Assembly (NCBI GenBank): GCA_022570795.1
Contig: JAKUDP010000013.1
Coordinates: forward strand, 62,001-126,000
Reading direction: 5' to 3'
DNA length: 64,000 nt
DNA from: Sphaerulina vaccinii
Taxonomy: Eukaryota; Ascomycota; Dothideomycetes; Mycosphaerellales; Mycosphaerellaceae
Under the pieces are notes generated by a model. That model had not been told where the DNA came from and did no database searches. It saw only the letters and a program-made list of their open reading frames with translations. Shown here one piece after another: positions 60,645 to 64,000 of this stretch. The number at the start of each line of letters is the position of its first letter. Position 1 is the stretch's first letter. Both the position numbers and the translations under genes were made by a program.

Positions 60645-61673
60645 ATGGCCCCGTATGTACTCGAATACACTCCCCGACAGCGACGAGAATGCAGTGGTGT
60701 ACGGATGGCGCAATGGGACATGCGCTGCGTGCGATGCACGGTCTGGTGCTCCTCGCGTGCTCTTGAACGAGGAGGGACAGACGTTGTCTGCTGAGAAGAA
60801 CAGAATGAGAAGAGCAGCAGGAAGGCAGAACCATGATCATCATACCACCGCCACTGCATTCTCTGGCCTGGCCTGGTCTGGTATACCATAATTGAGAGAA
60901 CGCCAAACTGACTTCTTCCCAGACGCTCGTACTCCAAGACCTACAAGGTCCCACGTCGTCCCTTCGAGGCCGCTCGTCTGTGCGTATAGCCCATGATCAC
61001 TGTTCCAGCTTTATGCTGCGCTTCAAACATGGTGTCTAATAATTGCATAGTGACTCCGAGTTGAAGATCGTCGGAGAATACGGTCTGCGCAACAAGCGCG
61101 AGGTGTGGCGCGTCCAGCTCACCCTCTCCAAGATCCGTCGTGCTGCCCGGTAATCATCTTTCCCCACTCTCCTCATTGATTCGCCACTAACACCGCATCC
61201 AGTCAGCTGCTCACCATGGACGAGAAGGACCCAAAGCGTCTCTTCGAAGGAAACGCCCTCATTCGCCGTCTGGTCCGTGTCGGTGTCCTCGACGAGTCCC
61301 GCATGAAGCTCGATTACGTCTTGGCCCTCAAGATTGAGGATTTCTTGGAGCGTCGCCTGCAGACCTGTGTCTACAAGCTCGGTCTTGCCAAGTCCATCCA
61401 CCACGCCCGTGTCCTGATCCGTCAGCGCCACATCCGGTATGTCTCTGCGCTCTCCCCTCCCAATTTACATATACTAATATATCATACAGCGTCGGCAAGC
61501 AGATCGTCAATGTCCCATCCTTCATTGTCCGTCTCGACTCCCAGAAGCACATCGACTTCGCCCTCACTTCGCCATTCGGTGGAGGTCGCCCAGGTCGTGT
61601 CCGAAGAAAGAAGGCCAAGGCCGCTGAGAGCAAGGGTGACGGTGACGATGCCGGCGAGGAGGAGGAGGAATAG
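60645..61673 (+). CDS. RPS9: 40S ribosomal protein S9 (uS4)
   Basis: Five exons (60645-60652, 60923-60979, 61051-61149, 61203-61436, 61490-61673) give 193 residues, typical of uS4. The first exon has only 8 coding bases, followed by a 270-bp intron. The protein reads MAPRSYSKTYKVPRRPFEAA, then DSELKIVGEYGLRNKREVWR, KDPKRLFEGNALIRRLVRVG, the S4 RNA-binding core LERRLQTCVYKLGLAKSIHH and RVLIRQRHIRVGKQIVNVPS, and ends in an acidic tail. It binds 18S rRNA early in small-subunit assembly. The unusual first-exon size is a known style in fungal ribosomal genes. Confidence 0.96.
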
Positions 61674-62551
61674 ATTATGTCTCTCTGCAGCCATGCTCGA
61701 CGCATTAAAACTTCACGATACCAATGGGAATGCAAGGATAAGGACGGCGTTCAAATAGTGCTGGGTCATCAAATGCACTTGCAATGGCACACAGATAGCT
61801 GCCACTTTTCAATCAAAACTGCTAAGTTCATGGCTTCCCTACAGACTTTCCACGCTCGCTTTCTCTTGTCACGAAGTGTGCTGCTCATCCATGGTGCTGA
61901 TCCACAGAGTCGAGCGAACATCTCCAATGCGTCGCCAGCTGACCAACTACTACAACGTCAAAGCCTCCCTCCTCTGACATGACCTTCCTCTCTCGACATA
62001 CTACTGCTCAACATCAAGGATACCCACCTGCCTTGCTGAAGCCGCTTAAACAATGGATAGCCTACGAGTGAAAGAAGAACTTGCGGGAATTTGGAAGTTG
62101 ATGCCATTGTCACTAAAATGTCCCAAAGCGAGCAGACCGAACTCGCCCGAGCTGCTGCAGATTCCGTCAAGCGCCGGAAGGACAACTCACAGAAGAGCAA
62201 AACGCCACTCTCGAGTGTTGAGAGTGAGCACGATCTGTGAGTTACTGGCACACACCAATCTGCAGCATGTGGACTGGCACGATATCTCATCTGCCACGAC
62301 GCTGGATACAAGAAGAAACATACATTTCAGACTCTCGAGCGTCGTCTTGCGCTCGCGTGGTACCTTTCGCCTCGCATCAGTTGGTTGTACCGCTCGTTGC
62401 TGGCTTGGCATGGAGTCAAAGCAAAGTTTCATCCTTGATAACAGAAAAGCTTTCTGATATATACTCCACGACTTATCAACAACTGCGACAACCTCACAAC
62501 CCGGGACAGCAAAGATCACTCAAAAAACTTCAACAAACATACAACGTCACG
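61674..62551. other. Intergenic, with one possible short exon
   Basis: About 880 bp. A short frame at 62118-62240 (MSQSEQTELARAAADSVKRR) has coding-like codon use and ends at a good donor, GTGAGT at 62237, so it may be a first exon or a remnant. No acceptor gives a convincing continuation. Nothing else recognised. Confidence 0.3.
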
Positions 62552-63514
62552 ATGGAAGGAGTGGAAGGAGAAGTGGCACACCGCAGGCAACTGTCACTGG
62601 AGCAGCATCTCGAGCAGTGCCGGAAAGACTATATTCACGGCTGCAGATTCGTAAAGAGTATTACGAAAGCCGCAAAAGTCAAAGTCCCTGTCGCACCTGA
62701 CGTGGGACAAGGACTGAGATTCCAATTGCGCTGGCTGTGTAACACCAACGCCCTCGTATACATCGGGGCGGGTGGCGATATCGATGGGCGCAGGGCGCGC
62801 GCTGCACTTTCTACGGCATTTCACAAGGCGAATCCGACGTTGTATTTCGAAAGAAGATCTCATTACATTGAGTGCGGTCGGCCGGACGTGCTCACGATCC
62901 ACGGGGAGGACATGGGAATGTTGATCTCAGATCATCTAGCGCTTTGCGACTGGGCAGAGGCCAATGTAGCAGCGGCAAAACTCGATCGGACGATGGCTTC
63001 TACTTTCGGGTACCTCGAGCCCGACCTCTTCATTGTCCTACCGACCATGCGTGCGATAATCATGTGGTATACGCCGTCACCTCGCGATAGCGATAGCGAC
63101 GATGGGCACGTCACTCTCATGCTCACTGGCGACTATAGCCGCATGTGTTCTGGGCCCATCTCCTTCGATGACCTTCGCGTTCATCATCTTCCTGGCTATC
63201 CTAGCACCGAAAGCAAGGTCACTGTCAGCTTAGAGAAAGCTGCCCAATTCATGGCGCAACTCGATCGACGAGAGGTTGCCGCGAACGAAACTCTTCGCAG
63301 ACGTAACGCGATGGCCGCACAGATACTGGAACAAGATTTACTTAGCCAGGCACGAGAGAGGTTCATGCTCGCGTAGACTGGCCAGCAAGATCTTTTGGCT
63401 GGATGCCGTGCGTCTTCACGTGCACAAGCGGTGGAGAAGTACAACGCGATCAGGACCGAAATCAAAATCTCAGATCGCCAGGCAGCGCTTTGGGCGGGCC
63501 TTGTGACAGACTAA
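62552..63514 (+). pseudogene. Unknown-family protein, paralogue 2, with in-frame TAG before a conserved tail
   Basis: ATG 62552 opens a 274-codon frame ending at TAG 63374-63376. It aligns over most of its length with the product at 55855 (GRRARAALSTAFHKA, LISDHLALCDWAEA, YTPSPRDSDSDDGHVTLMLT, SRMCSGPISFDDL). After the TAG the same frame stays open for 45 codons and contains SDRQAALWAGLVTD, the counterpart of TERQAVLGAGFPVW in paralogue 1, before TAA at 63512. So the ancestral protein was longer and the TAG is probably a nonsense change removing the tail; the 274-residue product could still be made. No domain recognised. Confidence 0.65.
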
Positions 63515-63736
63515 GATATGCCTCGACTGGTTCTGAAAAGTCGTGATTATGTGAGCTCGGTTCTCGAACCTCTTGCATGATCGCTTTCTGCATAGTGCCC
63601 TGCTCATGTGGCGTCCAGCACCTGTCAGCTGCATGTGTTACACGAAGTGGGGCGGCCGCGAGATATCGTCCTCGCCAACACAAAGTGTCAGCTTTGACTG
63701 CACTTCATCTCACGGTGTGGTCACTGCGCACCAAAC

Positions 63737-64000
63737 ATGTGGCTCCTGAACACCACAGCTCTTGAACTTCATTACTTCACCTCCGCTCCATCGACTGGGT
63801 ACGCCATTTTGTCACACACCTGGGAAGACGATGATCAAGAAGTGACGTTTCAAGAATGGAGAGACAAGACATGGTACAGCCGCGATGGCAGCGTAAAGAG
63901 AGGTCACAACAAAGTGGTCAAACTTTGCGAATTGGCTAAGCTGAAGAGCATGGAATGGGCATGGGTGGACACATGTTGCATCAACAAGGAGTCAAGCGCT
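63737..64000 (+). CDS. HET-domain protein, 5' part (continues beyond right edge)
   Basis: ATG 63737 opens a frame that remains open to the end, 88 codons. Sequence MWLLNTTALELHYFTSAPST then GYAILSHTWEDDDQEVTFQE, KRGHNKVVKLCELAKLKSME and WAWVDTCCINKESSA is the classic opening of a fungal HET domain: the YAILSHTW block, then the second block around WVDTCCINK. Such proteins act in heterokaryon incompatibility or NLR-like programmed cell death, with the HET part as a TIR-like effector. C-terminal partner domains are outside the window. Most fungi carry many copies, so a role cannot be assigned. Confidence 0.9.
   Translation, partial: MWLLNTTALELHYFTSAPSTGYAILSHTWEDDDQEVTFQEWRDKTWYSRDGSVKRGHNKVVKLCELAKLKSMEWAWVDTCCINKESSA

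Noticed and set aside
1..64000. tRNA, rRNA and CRISPR features
   Set aside because: Looked by eye for T-loop GGTTCGANNCC contexts and spaced repeats; isolated GGTTCGAAC strings (about 49477 and 52352) lack a cloverleaf partner. A covariance-model scan would be decisive.

Overview
This is a window from a filamentous ascomycete genome. Genes are compact, either intronless or cut by introns of about 45-120 bp (270 bp in one ribosomal protein gene) with GT..AG ends and CTNAC-type branch sites. Diagnostic genes are a fungal HMG-CoA reductase, a Spa2/SpaA polarisome protein, ATG29, a GIG1/DUF3605 protein, an NRPS-like adenylating enzyme and a HET-domain gene. Gene content and style suggest Pezizomycotina, most likely Dothideomycetes (Mycosphaerellales-like). 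That placement is inference; no marker was searched.

Layout. 1-3.3 kb: an NRPS-like/ANL enzyme running off the left edge, divergent from a GT8-like glycosyltransferase. 4-9.4 kb: an accessory stretch with a Kex2/Ste13-type peptide precursor interrupted by a stop, a broken F-box-like gene, a diverged ~0.6 kb tandem duplication and about 2 kb without recognisable genes. 9.4-21.8 kb: SPA2, GIG1-like, a frameshifted small secreted protein, HMG1, and an aspartic protease with an altered first active-site motif. 22-26 kb: an F-box-like gene with a duplicated segment, two small hypothetical genes and a four-exon secreted Gly/Tyr-repeat Cys-rich protein. 26-34 kb: ACC deaminase, a DUF1593 C-terminal relic abutting an apparently 5'-truncated MFS sugar transporter, a GPI-type secreted protein, and a divergent MBL-hydrolase / 2-hydroxyacid dehydrogenase pair. 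34-41.6 kb: two membrane proteins, an acetamidase/formamidase, a small secreted protein and a GNAT gene split by a frameshift. 41.7-49.4 kb: a disordered protein, a 1069-aa coiled-coil protein and a RING-like protein. 49.5-52.9 kb: gene-poor, ending in an APH kinase fragment. 52.9-64 kb: a secreted type-B carboxylesterase, a small membrane protein, ATG29, a divergent RPL21/RPS9 pair, two members of an unrecognised paralogous family on either side of this housekeeping block, and the start of a HET gene at the right edge.

How they fit together. Housekeeping genes (SPA2, HMG1, ATG29, RPL21, RPS9) look intact. The accessory genes between them are often damaged: three in-frame stops, two single-base frameshifts and two truncated relics. 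There are four small signal-peptide genes, two of them carrying dibasic (Kex2-type) sites. The most unusual items are the Kex2/Ste13-type precursor at 4.06-4.62 kb and the paralogous family at 55.9 and 62.6 kb.

Limits: exon models were built by eye from splice motifs and reading frame. No similarity search was run, so family names rest on recognised motifs.
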